From the NCBI GenBank assembly GCA_023014365.1, contig JAEBUN010000001.1:2604001-2668000 (forward strand): a stretch of DNA of 64,000 nt, in the 5' to 3' direction. Made by a program: the position numbers and the translations under genes. The DNA comes from Lepiota brunneoincarnata (Eukaryota > Basidiomycota > Agaricomycetes > Agaricales > Agaricaceae). The notes beneath the pieces were generated by a model. It made no database searches and was not told where the DNA came from. It saw only the letters and a list, made by a program, of their open reading frames with translations. Of the stretch, positions 24,220-36,466 are shown one piece after another; the first letter of the stretch is position 1, and every line of letters begins with the position of its first letter.

Positions 24220-26424
24220 CTATGGACGCTCGTCACACTTCCCGCCGCATGTGGGTTCATAGTATACGCTGATTGCGGATTTTGCACCGCCGAAGGCGAC
24301 GGCGGTCCCTGCAACGAGTACCCTACTACCATGATCCCAGTCTCCTCCGCTCGAGTACGGGTTATTGGAGTGCAAATTTGCTTGAGACGAGTTGTACGGG
24401 TTCGGTGCGTTGGAGTACGGTTGTTGATGGGGCTCGTGCCGGTTTAACGAGTACATGCTGAGATTATTGGGAGCAGAAAGCGGATAATAGACAGAATCTT
24501 CTTCCAGCTTCCCGTTCCTACCGTCCAATCCGCCCTTGTCTGCGCTACCCTTCCCACCCTTCTTAAAGAACCCGCGAAATCGGCTCTCCCCGCCTGCATT
24601 CCGCTTCCTCCGACAACAACACCTCCAGATGCATAGGCCAGTCACACCTATCACGAAGATTATACACCCAACAAGGATGTAAGGCCAGCGACTCAAAATC
24701 ATCTCTTGGTATTTTTTCTTCTTTTCTTCTTCTGACACAGGGGACTTTTGCATCTGGCTCGAAGGGAGCAACTGGTATTTGGGATCACCAGACGTATCGA
24801 CGCCTCCAAGGCGGAGCTGAACGAATTCACGATGGGCGACGTCAGCATTGGTCACGGATGCGAGTTGGACGTAAGGGTGATCGGCTTCCTTCGAGTCAAC
24901 ATCAATCCAGTTTCCAAAATCAAGAAGGGTGTAAGAATTCCGAACTGTGGAAAGGCAATGAAAACCAGGCATGATGCATTATAATATAGAGGACGTACGG
25001 AAACTCATGCCCAGGATCATATCATAGTGGCCGAGGATGGAGAATGCAGAGGTAATAGGCTGGAACTACAAGCACATTAGACACAATGCCCCTGATCTTG
25101 TAGTGATACTCACGGCGCCAAGGCAGACTTTCTGGCCCGTCGAGTCCACACGGTTAAAATTGTCATCAACTGTGTCCAAAGGGTGGACTGGGAAGGATTT
25201 GCCACCAAAATTGAAAGTAAGATTAAGGGTCTGGGCACACGGGATCATCCAGAATTCTTGGCGGGTGTCATAGTAGGCACCTTTGACACGACCATAAATC
25301 TGGTCAGAGATGTCACGCGGCACCTGAGAAAATGTGAAACTTCGTATCATGATAGTCAGTCATGAGCGAGGGAGAACTATGTTCAAACCGGCACTATTAC
25401 TCACCCACTGTCAATTACTGCGACAAGCTGTCCATCTGGACATCCGGGGACGATCGAGTCGACCTTGAGGGGTTGGCCGTCCGGACCAATAATACCATTA
25501 TCCTTGTCTGTTAAGATCTGCCAGTGCTGGTCTGTTTTGCCACACAGATCAGAAACCAGACTTGTGAGGAATGTAATTCAACGAACCAGCTTTCAACAGG
25601 CGATTGACTTTGTCTATATCAATTTTTGGCATGGATGTTATATTTTCAAACCCGGGGATGATTTCCGAGACGGTGAGTTGGCCTTTGAACGCGTCCGAGG
25701 GATCGCCCTTGCGGTCGAGTAAGAAAGAAATGTAATTGTCCGTGAGACCGTGAGTTTCAAAAATATGGGTGAGCAGGGTGTCGCCCCTGCTGTCATCCTT
25801 GATTTTCTTGCGGACGAGACTACCCGCATTGGGACCAAGACCGAAGAGACCGTCGTAACCTTGGGTATGTATATCGGCAGTAAAACTACTGGTGTCGCTG
25901 ACATAGACTGAATATGGAGATGAGACGTTGAGGTGGGAGTGAGGGGAGAGACGACACACGGAAACCCTGATTGTCAACCTTGTACCCGCCAAATTCTACG
26001 GTGGTAGCAGCCACGTTTCCTGCATAGAGATAAGTATTCTGCGCGTGAAGGCAAGCAAAGAAGTCAACGGACCTTGGACCTTTCCAACAGCATAGTTTAG
26101 TGAGACGGACTTGCCAAGGTCGGTCATGGAGGGCTGTTGGGCAGGAAAGTGGGCCCACAGATCCGAACTACAAACTAAGCAGGACACGGAGAGGCAGGTT
26201 AAGACGACTCACCTTCCGGTGTCCAGCAAGACTGGGAGTGTCACTCCGCCGAGAGTCATGTTGCTGACATATTGTGCATTGCCGGTGTTGGCGATGGGTG
26301 TGGGTGTTCTACGGGTCAGAGAAGTCGAAGGACCGTTGGTGTTGAAGCGGATTTCAAAAGGAATGCGGATGGCATTGACGTCGAGGGCTAGAAGGAGAGA
26401 AAGAGAGAGGGAGAGAGAGAACAT
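24220..26424 (-). CDS. A1 aspartic protease with C-terminal membrane anchor
   Basis: Pepsin-fold endopeptidase, probably at the cell surface or vacuole. Signal peptide MFSLSLSLSLLLALDVNA (encoded by a GA/CT-rich repeat). First catalytic motif D-T-G-S in 'VLLDTG' plus 'SSDLW' across the intron near 26170-26215; second is D-S-G after 'GQLVAVI' near 25400-25430. 'GYDGLFGLGPNAGSL' is the conserved lobe motif. After the catalytic domain there is a transmembrane helix 'WPYILVGCIIFVIGVTGLCIW', a basic C-rich stop-transfer and an Asn/Tyr/Ser-rich cytosolic tail of about 110 residues. At least six introns. It is head-to-head with a second A1 protease, 142 bases away. Confidence 0.9.
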
Positions 26425-26566
26425 GAAAAGAAAGGAAAGAGAGGGAATGTTTGTTGTTGTGAGAGGATGGTGATCGTACGTATTATTTTACCGCCCTGGT
26501 AATCAGGGTTGCGCTAGACACAGACCAAGATGCTCTTGTAGCCCAACCTAGTTCTTACCGCTCTCC
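26425..26566. promoter_or_regulatory. 142-base bidirectional promoter between two aspartic proteases
   Basis: The start codons of two homologous A1 proteases face away from each other, leaving only 142 bases for both promoters and leaders. It includes purine-rich leader on the minus-gene side. Shared control is likely but inferred. Confidence 0.6.
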
Positions 26567-28505
26567 ATGATACCCCACCTCCCCTCCAGCCTCCTCATCT
26601 ATCTCCTTGCTCTCCTTGCCGACTCCGTCCATGCTTACCACATAGAATTCACAGCTACACGTCGGCATAATATCCCTCACCACGACCGAATCTATGGTCG
26701 TGCACCCGACGGCGCACCGCTCAACAACTCTGCGGACATTAGCTACCACGTAGATCTCGTCCTGGGAGGAAAGACCTTTCAGGTCTTAATTGACACTGGA
26801 AGGTGCGCCACCGTACACCCTCATGCGAACGCCCACGCCCACACTCACATACACCGCGTTGTAGCTCTGATCTGTGGGTAGCGGGGAATGTGGAACAGAG
26901 CAACGATACTGGTTTGACTTCGGGGGTCAGCTATGCGATTGGTGGTGTTCAAGGTAGGAATTCCTCTTCTTATTTCCGGAAACAGAAATAGCTCAGCTCT
27001 CCACAGGTCCTATTAAAACTGCCCGCCTCCAGTTTGCAGATCATGTTGTAGAAAATCAAGCCTTTCGTCAGTCCAAACCTCTTTTCTGGCCGCCCCCTGA
27101 CCTGACCTCAACCTCCAGTTCAAGTCCCTCCGTCCTCTGGCAACCCCAGTGGCACCGGTATCCTTGGTATCTCTTGACACGGCTCCAGGCTTTGTGAGAG
27201 AACTAACAGCTGTCCTATCCAGGCCTGGGGCCAAGCTCTGGCTCCTTTATCCTTTCTGCGATGCAAAATCCTATGGGAGCTCCTGTCCTTGACCGTATAT
27301 TCCTTCAGGACAGAACAGTACCCAATTATTTCACTATCCTCCTCGGTCGTGATCGAGGTACGCTCCTGGCTTCGCTCAGCTCAAAATCCACAACTCATTC
27401 ACCACGTGCAGACCCAACAACTTTTTTCACTGGCACAATCACCATCGGCTCCGCTCTTCCCGATTTTAATCAGATCCTCAACGAGCCAAAACTCCCCATT
27501 TCACTCATCCAGGGCAACTCGAAAGACCAGCATTTTCAAGTGCTCCTAGATCCGAACGGTATCATTGGCCCCGACGGGAAGCCAATCACTGTGCGTACGG
27601 CCGTACAAGGGGACAAGCAGAGCGAGTTCAGAGCTACAGCGGTGTTAGACTGCGGCTTTAGTCTACCACAAGTACCCAGGCACGTTCCTTCGCCCTCGGG
27701 AACACTGACCAAGCTTGCACTGACCATAATCCCATCAGAACCGTCGCTGACGCGATATACGGCAGGTTTGAAGGCGCCGAGTTCACAGCTCTACCCGGCA
27801 TCGGTGCAACTTGGGTGCTCCCATGTGAGCAGGAGGTGAACGTCACATTTACCTTCGGCGGCAAGAATTACCCAATGCACCCATTGGATATGACTCTTGA
27901 CCCCCAGGTCTTTGGGCTAAAAAATGTCACGAACAGTGCAGGAGAGCCTGTATGCATCGGTTCCGTACGTAGCGCCTTTCTTTCGTCAATTGCACTGCCA
28001 ATGTCCGAATAGTTTCAACCATTTGCATACGATCGAGGCTCCGATCCGACTTACGACATGGTTCTTGGCATGGCCTTTAGTACGTCATTATACCATCCCT
28101 GTTCCTACCATCGGAGCCCGCGCCTCAACCCTAATCTCCCAGTGCGAAACACCTACACATTGTTCGACTATGGTGACTTCATCCTAGGAACGAACACCAC
28201 AGGCGATCCGTACATTCAACTACTCTCGACCACAAATGTCGCCGAAGGTCTGTCCCTCCTCTCTCTCTTTCTCTCCTACTTACCGTCCCTCCAAACCAAA
28301 AAAAAAACATACAGCCCATCAAGATTTCGTCCAATTACGACTCGGAGGCGTTGATACGGTGAGGAACCAAGGCTCACGACAAGACACTCCCAGTGGCACC
28401 TCCCATGCTGTGTACTACATCGTCGCAGCTGTTGTTGTTGTCGTTGTACTTATTGGTGTGCTCGTACTATACAGAACAAGGAGTTTTTCATTCGCGATGT
28501 CATAG
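26567..28505 (+). CDS. A1 aspartic protease, membrane-anchored, atypical D-C-G second motif
   Basis: Paralogue of the divergent neighbour. Signal peptide MIPHLPSSLLIYLLALLADSVHA. First active site D-T-G-S in 'VLIDTGSSDLWVAG', rebuilt by the intron after 26813. Lobe motif 'GTGILGLGPSSGSF' is restored by removal of the intron near 27154-27221. The second active site reads V-L-D-C-G-F (about 27647-27664), where the family has D-S/T-G; the Asp is kept but the Ser/Thr is Cys. It ends with a Val-rich transmembrane helix 'YYIVAAVVVVVVLIGVLVLY' and a very short tail, unlike the long tail of its partner. One intron (donor 27680) seems to use GC-AG. At least nine exons, with no frame break found. Confidence 0.87.
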
Positions 28506-28743
28506 GGGACTACCATCCACTTGTCTTCTCTTCTTGGATGTTGCATATATTAGACATACCCTTTCGCACCACTTCATTCATTTAGTTGTTCATTATTCAC
28601 TGTTACAGTGCATGCAAGGACTCGTTCGCTTAGAGTTTGACTTATACACTCGCTCACTTGACTATTTCATTGTACTGCGTACGTAGGAAAAACAGTTGTT
28701 GGAGTTGGTACCCAGAACTAACACTCCCAGTCATGGTACCTAG

Positions 28744-30417
28744 TTAGCAACCCGGCAAGAAAGAAACCAAAAAAAAGTAAATATAAGGCCCCTTCTTATA
28801 GCTGCCCACCACCCGACCAGCAAAAGGATCAAACAAACAATAACTAATAGCATCTCCTAAAGACAATTCTAGACCATCCAACACGGCTATCTGACCGATG
28901 GTCATCATTTGCTGCACGGATTCAAAGGCAACTCGGAAGCCTGTACACTCTATTCTGCGTGTCAGGGGATTATCGGACACAATGACGCCAAGCGTGGATG
29001 GGGATGAGGGAAATGTGCTCGGAGACAGCGCATATTCGCCTATCTTCCCATCACACAGGAATCGTGCTTGGACTACTGGCCCCCCCCCCATTCTAGTGCT
29101 TGTTGGGATATATCGACCGTCAAGGACACTATTTGGGGGACTCCCTGGGGCTCCCATGGCCGCTCCAACAAAGAAGGCTCCCGGTTCTTGAACATGGTTA
29201 GACCGAGCACCGTGTACAGGGTATCAGATGTTGGGTATACACGCCAGATTCTTTCAAAAGGTATAGGAAACGAACCGGAAACGGTTGTCTCCCCTGCGGC
29301 GATCGCTGCGCTGTCCGATGATTTTTCCTGGCGAGAGGGTAACTTGAAGAATGTGAATTTCTCCAGGTGAATGATCTGTAAAAGGTATGAGGGAGTTATG
29401 AAGGCCTTCCAATCACCAACGGAGTATTGGGACACTGCGTCGGAAGGTGAACCCTGAAATTGCGGCGTTGTTGGCTCAAGCCAATCACTAAGGGAAGCAC
29501 GGACTGTGAGAGAGGGCGAAAGAATGACTTTTCCAGTCTCCATCTGAATGAATACTGCCACCCCCGTGGTCCCATTGTCCTCCGCATAAAGGAGGTGAAT
29601 GAAGTCACCTTTGATAGCTACGCTGGCGAGACTCGTTCTGACCACGTTCTCGGGACCATCCACCAGAATTGTCGGCTTGATTGCCATCGTTGGTGTGGTG
29701 GCTCTTGGTTCTAGCGTGACCTTTGCTATCTGCCTTGATAACAGCTCAGCGTATAGGGGCAATGTCTTTGTGTCAGCACTTACACCACCACACCTTTTGA
29801 TTCGCCCGAATAAATGGAAACCATCCACAATGTGGCTGAACCCACATCTATTCGACCGGAGGACCATACATTTTTACGCGGCCCCAGTGGGAGTTGGAAC
29901 ACAAACTCCTCTCGTGCCTCTCCCGAGGGTTCAAGCCGGTACCACTTGTATATCAGATTCATGAGGCGTTCTCCTCTGATGCAGACGAGGTAAGGTCCAA
30001 CCATCCCGATGCACGAGGACACCCCTCTCATCCGCCGAACCTCAGGGACAATTCGACGAGTCCCAGTCCAGATTTTTCTCCACGAGTTCAGCACGTCCAA
30101 GAATCCTTTCCAGTTCTGAAGTGGTGGCCAAGTTCATGTCCACGTGAGGAAGCAGACAAGTCGATCTCCGAAAGACGTTTGACCAGATACTCCGCTCATA
30201 GGAAATGTTGTAAAGACGTTGGCATACCTGGGAATCAGACGGTTTCAGAGTTAAAGCTCGAAGGGTGCGCGATACACGTTTCCCGTACCTTTCTGCACTG
30301 AATTACATCCAGAGCAGGGAGGTGTTCGAGGATTTCGATGAGATTATCATCAGAGAGAGACAGGAAATCAGAATGAGGGTATTGCTCAGCCTGCGCAGGA
30401 GTGTTACTCCCCGGCAT
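28744..30417 (-). CDS. F-box protein (Agaricomycete family), frame breaks
   Basis: Putative SCF ubiquitin-ligase adaptor. The N-terminal F-box is 'FLSLSDDNLIEILEHLPALDVIQCRKV', continued after an intron as 'CQRLYNISYERSIWSNVFRRS'; a long C-terminal beta-rich region follows ('LASVAIKGDFIHLLYAEDNG', 'QMETGKVILSPSL', 'FERIWRVYPTSDTLYTVLG'). The probable start is ATG 30415-30417; 30495 is the upstream alternative. Two frame problems: near 30060-30070, between 'LVEKNLDWDSS' and 'RRIVPEVRR', and at a 10-C run (29080-29089), after which the frame continues 'GGPVVQARFLCDG' to the stop at 28744. The homopolymer break may be a sequencing error. Decayed relatives lie at 31.0-31.7 kb and 60 kb. Confidence 0.7.
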
Positions 30418-30495
30418 GATCCAACCTTTCCCGTGGGTCGTGCTCGCAATCTGCTCGCCGATCTTTATGATCTGATAAAGGCTGGTGGGTGTCAT

Positions 30496-31028
30496 GCACA
30501 GAATCCTCCTACCGTTAGCTACCAGTGATCAACATGCCACAGAGAATGAGCACAAGGCCATCGGTACAAAACGGAAATGTTGAACCCGACTGCATAGACG
30601 ACATTCGATAGCTTGTCCTCCGATCATGTTGTCCTGCTAGCATCGGCCCTGTATCCCCCGCCACTGCCTGGCTGCTTATCTCTACTGGGACTAGGGTATC
30701 TTCTTGCCATTCGCGCTTTCAGCTTTATGACCCATGCTATCACCGCTGTTTTGTCTCCGGCCTCAACCAGATCTGTCGCGGTTCAAAGCTACTTATCTTA
30801 TTTCTTCATACAAACTGGGATTCGAGGGACTGGTCAATTTGCAGGAAAGGCAATAGAGCTATCCCTAGCGATCAGGAGGGAAATTGATTATAAGGTAGTC
30901 AGGATAGTATACCCTCCGTAGAGGCGGCTATTGTACCAGCAGTAGGGTCAACCCAATGGTGTCTTGGAACTTGTATTGAAAATTGTCCTGGACATATTGG
31001 TATATTTCAAGGTTTATTCGACCAATTT
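30496..31028. other. Intergenic between F-box gene and its relic
   Basis: No convincing coding sequence. A plus-strand frame at 30613-30921 is hydrophobic in parts but has no recognisable family. Confidence 0.4.
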
Positions 31029-31735
31029 TTATCGTCGGTTCTGCATAGTCGCCCAACTTCCCCGCAAAGAAGAGTATACAGGGCTGACTACATGGGATAT
31101 ACACGTGCCAGACATCCCAAGGCAGAGGGAAAAGGAGCCCTCGAAGGTTGTCTTCTCAGCAAAGATTGGTGGAGGCTCAGAAGATTCCGCCCAGCGAGGT
31201 GGAAACTCGAAGAGAGTCGAATGCAGTGGCTCCTGGGTCAACTGACACCTTTGTAACAACCCCTGTGGGTAATGGAAGTGAGTTGGTGTATAGAATTGTG
31301 TTCTGTTATCAATTAACGGTATATGGCCAGCTGGTTTACCTAGGGTAGATGGCAGCAATCGACAAATACGTTGGTATTTGAGTCCGTACGAGCACCCAAG
31401 TATTTTCTCCGACTCGTATGCCGCTGCAAATTCCGGGTTCATGTAAGGGAGTAGGCAGACGGATCTCCGAAAGATTCTCAAACAAACACTTTGCTCCCTC
31501 ATGGATACGCTGTTCAATAGGCGGCACACTTGGTAATCAGAAAAAAAAAGGAATTCAGATATGAGCCATTCCATACCTTTCTGCACCAGATCATGTCCAG
31601 AGCTGGTACAATTTCAAGGACTTCGATGCATTCGAGAGCGTCCTCAGCAGCCTGTGACTCGGCGCCTGCGTGGTCACAGCGGATCAGGGTTAGTCGGCTC
31701 AATATTGATCTCATTTCATCCTTACTTATATCCAC
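31029..31735 (-). pseudogene. F-box paralogue relic
   Basis: Two exon-like pieces match the intact neighbour: 'LECIEVLEIVPALDMIWCRKV' against 'IEILEHLPALDVIQCRKV', and 'CRLLNSVSMREQSVCLRIFRRSVCLLPYMNPE' against 'CQRLYNISYERSIWSNVFRRSTCLLPHVDMN'. The intron between them sits at the same place. Downstream similarity is weak ('STLFEFPPRWAESSE') and the long beta-rich region is missing, so it is a truncated copy from tandem duplication. Confidence 0.65.
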
Positions 31736-32819
31736 GCGCTATGTGATATCAACTTGCTCCAGCTATTGGCAACTTGGCTAGTTTCATCGATTGGCTTGTT
31801 CAGGAACCTGGTGCTTCATATACATCGACAAAAGGGTATTTGTACCAATGGACTGCGAGACTGATGGAGTTTCCCGATCTAACTCTCAAAAGTTATACCC
31901 CGGGCTTGGTTCTCCACAATGCAATAGGGGCAAGCAGATCCCTCGCCAGACAATCAACCTGGCCGTCGAACGTCTCGGCCACAAATCGGCGCACACTGCC
32001 TTGATACCAGATGAAGAAGTAAACGTGTGAGGAGGGTGTTAACTTTATCATGCGCTAAAATCAATCCCATCCATCGGAAGGAACTCACCGTCCTCAGTAT
32101 TGCAATAATGCGGCCGCAGTACTCTGTAATGATAACAAGGAGCGCCAGGGCCGCAATAGTAGCCAAGGTCAGGTACGTTTTACACAGGGGCAGGATACAC
32201 TGCCCCTGAACTGGCTTATTTGGCTCCTTGCGCCTTACTGCCAACTTTTCGTTCCCCACTTTCCATTCGCCAAGCAACCAAGCGGCAAGTCGGCGGTAGA
32301 TAGTCGTACACACAACACTCTGTCAACTAAACTCAGAAAGTCTATTGACCAAGCGGATCCAAGCAACCAAGGATCCAAGGGTCCAAGGGGTATACGTAGC
32401 TGCCAAGTGAAGCAACCAGACAGGTGTTATGGTAATGTACACAATTGCTATTACTCTGCGTTTGCTAGTGTTAATACATGGGACGGGCATATTTGTTGCA
32501 AAAACCAAGAGTGAAAGAAAACTTGAAATGTTTGAGTTTTAAAGGTCGTGAGCGGTGCTGGGCACATAAATAATCGGTCAAGGGGATGAACAGGGTTGGC
32601 CCAGGGCCAGTGTAAAACACGGAGAACGGAGATAAAAAAATATAGGGCGTAGTTGAAAGGCCTCCGTCGGTAAGTGGCGAAGTTGACGGAACGAAAACGA
32701 TGAGGAAAGCGAGAAACAGAAAGGCTGAGGTATTTCGGACAGACGAGGGTAGGGAGAATGGAAACAAAGTCGAGACTTCAAGCTTCAGGTCCAAAGGCCG
32801 GGGCATGGGAGACCCTCAG
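31736..32819. other. Gap with possible membrane-protein fragment
   Basis: A minus-strand frame (31954-32313) has one strong hydrophobic helix 'YLTLATIAALALLVIITEYC', and the next region (31870-32005) can be read as 'FFIWYQGSVRRFVAETFDG'. These could be pieces of a membrane protein, but no family could be named and no complete gene assembled. The rest shows nothing. Confidence 0.25.
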
Positions 32820-34596
32820 TCAAATGCCACTTACAGGCTGCCCGGGCTCGGGAATGGGTTCTGACCAAGGGTCGGTAACGAGCCTTACCGGCACCGTTAG
32901 TTGCAGCCCACAAGCAGGCGACGTTTTTTGGTTTTTCGGTGCGACGGCTAGCGCGATAAAGTCCTGTAAATATCACGAATGAGTCTAGTGCTCGGGAATA
33001 CGTATAAGGATACACCAAAGGCCAAGAATGCGACCCAAGAAAATGGTAAGGACAAAAAAAGTAATGCCCACCTTAATATGTACCGTCGCGGTCTGCCACC
33101 CACCCACAGTGATATCCTCGTCAATCCTCAACTCACCCTCCCAATCAAGATGATCGTCTTCCACGGGTTCTGTAGTGCCGTGCCGCGAGTAGCAACTTGT
33201 TGAAAGTGGTGGCGGTACCGGTTCGAGGCTAGCCTCTCCTATTATCTGGTTTCGCCACGATTTCCCCCCATGTGACGATATGGTGATCTGCCGGAGGAGG
33301 AACACTCGAAGGGTCGGTCTGGTTGAGTCCCAATCTTGTAGCGAAGGTACGGATTTTTGTGGCGACGAGCTGTTAGGGGCACCGGAGCCCGTAACTCCGG
33401 TGACGGATTTGAATGTGCACGAGAGGGGGTTTGATAGACGGTATGTTCGTTTCGTAAGTGGCGAAGAGGAGGATGAAATAGACATATCGGACGAGGTTTG
33501 AGCAGAATCGGCGGACTTTGGACGTTTGGATTTGACGGGTACTTGCGGTTTTGGTTGGAGGAACGCACATAGAGATTTTTCAGATCCGGTTAGTTGGACA
33601 TGAAACGGGATAGTATCGCGAATGCCATATATCCTCGATGCAGGTATAAAGAGCTATACATTCCATTTCAGTCCCAGTGTTTTCTGAGCATTCTATAAAG
33701 AGAAAAACATACGTGAGTGTATATTGGATCCAATTCCGCGCTTGAGGGAGTCATCATAGTAGCCATCACTTGAAACCATTCTTCTGGTGTGCTTTTGACT
33801 GCCGAGAAGAAACACGGCCAAGGGACGATGGGGCTGTGGGGCCTGGTGCGAGGGTAGTAGCTGAAGGGTATAAAAATGCTGTAAAAAGGGATGACCAGCA
33901 TCAGCACCTTACTTCCGCCAAGCTCGAAAAAGACAGCAAGGGATGCTTGCGGAATGGTTTGGGTACTAACCGTTTGGTCTTGGTGAGGAACCCGACTTTT
34001 TGTGACCATGCCCTCGTGATCAAGATATGGATTGCATAACTAGATCTGACGAACATGCCAGGAACGCCAAGGAATCCTGCGTTGTAGGACGGAGGAAGGG
34101 TTCGCTCCTCCTCGCCGTCCTTGAATGTGGTGGGGAGCCTGGCGGCGAAGGAGATCTGACTAGGGCACTGGCCCTTGCTTCCGTCCGGCCAGAGGGTGTA
34201 TCGATCGTCGATAAGCACTGTCGTCCTGGTTCCACCCTCTGATGACAAAGTTTCGAGTTTGCCTTGGATCTGGGGAATGGTTCAGTAAAACGGGCTTTCA
34301 CTGTGAGAGTTGCAGGTAACCTTGAGAACGACCCGGGAGATGCGTTGTTCGTACGAGTCAAAGAGGACGGAGCCTGCGATAGTAGCAGCTCGACCATAGT
34401 GAGGGATGGTCGTATTTTCCTCTTGATTATGAAGAACTACAGTCGACCTTCTTGACTGTTTGATAAACGTTGACTCTGGTACTGGTCGCACCGAGCGAGG
34501 GGTACACTCGAGAGTGCGTTCACCAACGATAGGCTCACAAGAGTAGTCTGGGGCCCGTGTCGGGGGTGAGTATGGAGGAAGCTCGTAATGGAGCAT
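32820..34596 (-). CDS. Arrestin-like (alpha-arrestin/ART family) protein
   Basis: Adaptor with an arrestin N-terminal fold; fungal relatives recruit Rsp5-type ubiquitin ligases to plasma-membrane transporters. ATG at 34594-34596. It opens with the P-P-Y-like 'LPPYSPPTRAPDYS'. Blocks: 'STVVLHNQEE', 'IPHYGRAATIAGSVLF', 'RISRVVLKIQGKLETL' (across the intron near 34270-34320), 'FIPFSYYPRTRPHSP', 'PASRIYGIRDTIPFHVQLTG' and 'IIGEASLEPVPPP'. The last exon gives 'DFIALAVAPKN...LTVPVRLVTDPWSEP' and stops at 32820. Introns are all GT-AG and the frame is intact. A Ser-rich insert lies in the middle. The cargo transporter is unknown. Confidence 0.82.
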
Positions 34597-34918
34597 TATG
34601 AGTCTGGGGGGTGGTGTTGAGGGGAACCTTTTAAAATATAGATAGGGTGTACCATTTTGTAATGCAGCAGGTACGAGGATGAGTCAAGAGACCAGATTGA
34701 CGCTTGGGAGGACCAGGGGTGGTCACCAGTCGCAAGAAGGTACATCGCTTTGTCCTTTGCTCGATCTTCTCGGCATATGTGGGCATTACGTAATCATCTC
34801 TGACTCGAAACATCGTTCCATCACATCGGCATACATGAAGCTACCAAAGTACTACAGCGTACACCAGGTCTCGAATAAAACAAAAAGAGTCCATCAGAGG
34901 GCCAAGACAAAAATAATA
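34597..34918. other. Intergenic
   Basis: Upstream region of the arrestin-like gene and 3' flank of the next minus-strand gene. Nothing recognisable. Confidence 0.4.
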
Positions 34919-35944
34919 TCAAGTCCGTGACATAGGCTGTTCTAGTTTCGCGAGCGTCTCTTCAAGTCGCCTTGCCCGATCTGCATTCTGAATCTCCTCC
35001 CATTCTTCGTCCCTGCTGACATAACTGCATGGCCTTGGCGGGGGTATACTAGCTGCACTATGGATCGATGGGGGGCGTTGCGCCCGTAGACCCTCATCGA
35101 GGAACCCCGAAAGCAGGAAAACACTGCCTCGGGTGTTGCCGTACATGGGAGGGGGTTGCTGGGCAATGATATGGTCCTCGACATCTCCTGTGCCAGCCCC
35201 GCTTTGTGCAAGCGCGGCGGCGTATGTCGGTAATGGCGGTCTGTTCCAGGGTGACAAAGCAATGATGGAATCTGGCGCGGTTTGTTGATTCCTGGAGCTG
35301 GGTAGCATCTCCCCTGGGTGCAGGTAACTGTATCTCTCTGCACGCATACGGAAAACCCGTCGCTCAAGGAAAAGCACCTGTCCGAGCGCAGCAATGCCAA
35401 ATACAACATGCATAAAGATGGTGGAGGACGGACCACCAGGAGCCTTTCCATTCTGGTTCCGCATGTTTGCCAGAAATCGCGTCGTAAAGACCCAAGCGAC
35501 AATACTTCCCGCAAACACCAGCAGCTGAAGCGCAAACATGGCAAGTGTTGTCAGATGAATTCCACCCAATTTGGGTGGAGGCTTGTGTTTGCACTTGCAT
35601 TTAAATAGCCCGAGCAGGGGGCTCATCTTTTGTTTCGCCACAGAGTCAATGGTGGAGGAGAGGCTGGGAGTGGATGATGAGGGACCTGCGACTGCCGGAG
35701 GGTTTGCAGCTGGTTCTGTGTTCGCTGGCAACCCATGTTCTGGATCTCTGTCGGCGGGGTGCCTGGCTGGCAGGACCATTTCTGGACTGGAACTCCTGCT
35801 TGGCCGATGCCCTTCTAGTACTTCTGTGTAGCCTATCTCTCCTCTTTTGACGGGTAGAGGTCCGGCCTGTGGTCGCGTTTCCTCAGTTTCATGGTTGTTT
35901 GAGGACGAGGGTGCTGTGTGGGAGATTGTAGTTGGCGTCTCCAT
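34919..35944 (-). CDS. Conserved two-TM membrane protein, unknown function
   Basis: Single-exon gene of 341 residues. The N-terminal 110 residues are Ser/Pro/Glu-rich and probably disordered. A Cys/Lys/Pro patch 'FKCKCKHKPPPKLGG' precedes helix 1 ('LTTLAMFALQLLVFAGSIVAWVF'); helix 2 is 'STIFMHVVFGIAALGQVLFL', followed at once by a basic segment. The C-terminal half has Pro-rich stretches (PPPMYG, PPRPCSY) and ends with a charged helix 'EIQNADRARRLEETLAKLE'. No family is recognised. Lack of introns is unusual for this window, but codon use and frame length support a real gene. Confidence 0.75.
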   Translation of the reverse strand: METPTTISHTAPSSSNNHETEETRPQAGPLPVKRGEIGYTEVLEGHRPSRSSSPEMVLPARHPADRDPEHGLPANTEPAANPPAVAGPSSSTPSLSSTIDSVAKQKMSPLLGLFKCKCKHKPPPKLGGIHLTTLAMFALQLLVFAGSIVAWVFTTRFLANMRNQNGKAPGGPSSTIFMHVVFGIAALGQVLFLERRVFRMRAERYSYLHPGEMLPSSRNQQTAPDSIIALSPWNRPPLPTYAAALAQSGAGTGDVEDHIIAQQPPPMYGNTRGSVFLLSGFLDEGLRAQRPPSIHSAASIPPPRPCSYVSRDEEWEEIQNADRARRLEETLAKLEQPMSRT

Positions 35945-36466
35945 GTCGATTGGGGTGTGTTCTTGGGAAAGGGGGAATAACGGTTGAAAGGGATGGAAAT
36001 GAGTTGGTCGAGGGGGGGTGCGCCAGGCGGAAAGGATGAGGTAGGGCGGGCACTGCCCAAAAATGGAGGGAAATTACAAGAGAAAGAAGGATTGCAGGGC
36101 CTCAACGTAAGGAGAGAAAGCTGGGAGCATGCTCACCGCCAGTAAGTAACAATCAGCCGATGTTGTTAGGGACTGTTCGGAAGTCGAGAGTCAGCTTCCC
36201 CATTTGGAAATCCATCAATGATCAATATTAATCACAACGGCAGTTGCGAATCAACAATGCTCATCCCCTTGCTACATAGTGGTATCATTGACATGTATCT
36301 ATGTCGCTTACTCAGGTGGCACAAGGGAACTCGGAGACCAATAGCACAGCGCTTGGAGTGGTTTCCAAAATAGTGAAATCTCGCTATTCCGGCGGAAGTT
36401 TGGCTACCAGGCTACGAAATGGATGCGCATGCGGACCCATTACCACCGAGACCTCCTTGCCTATAC
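35945..36466. other. Intergenic
   Basis: 5' flank of the two-TM gene and 3' flank of the dynactin gene. No features supported. Confidence 0.4.

Noticed and set aside
31954..32313. Complete membrane-protein gene on the minus strand
   Set aside because: There is one helix, but no supported start, no recognised family and no clean exon joins; kept only as a possible fragment.
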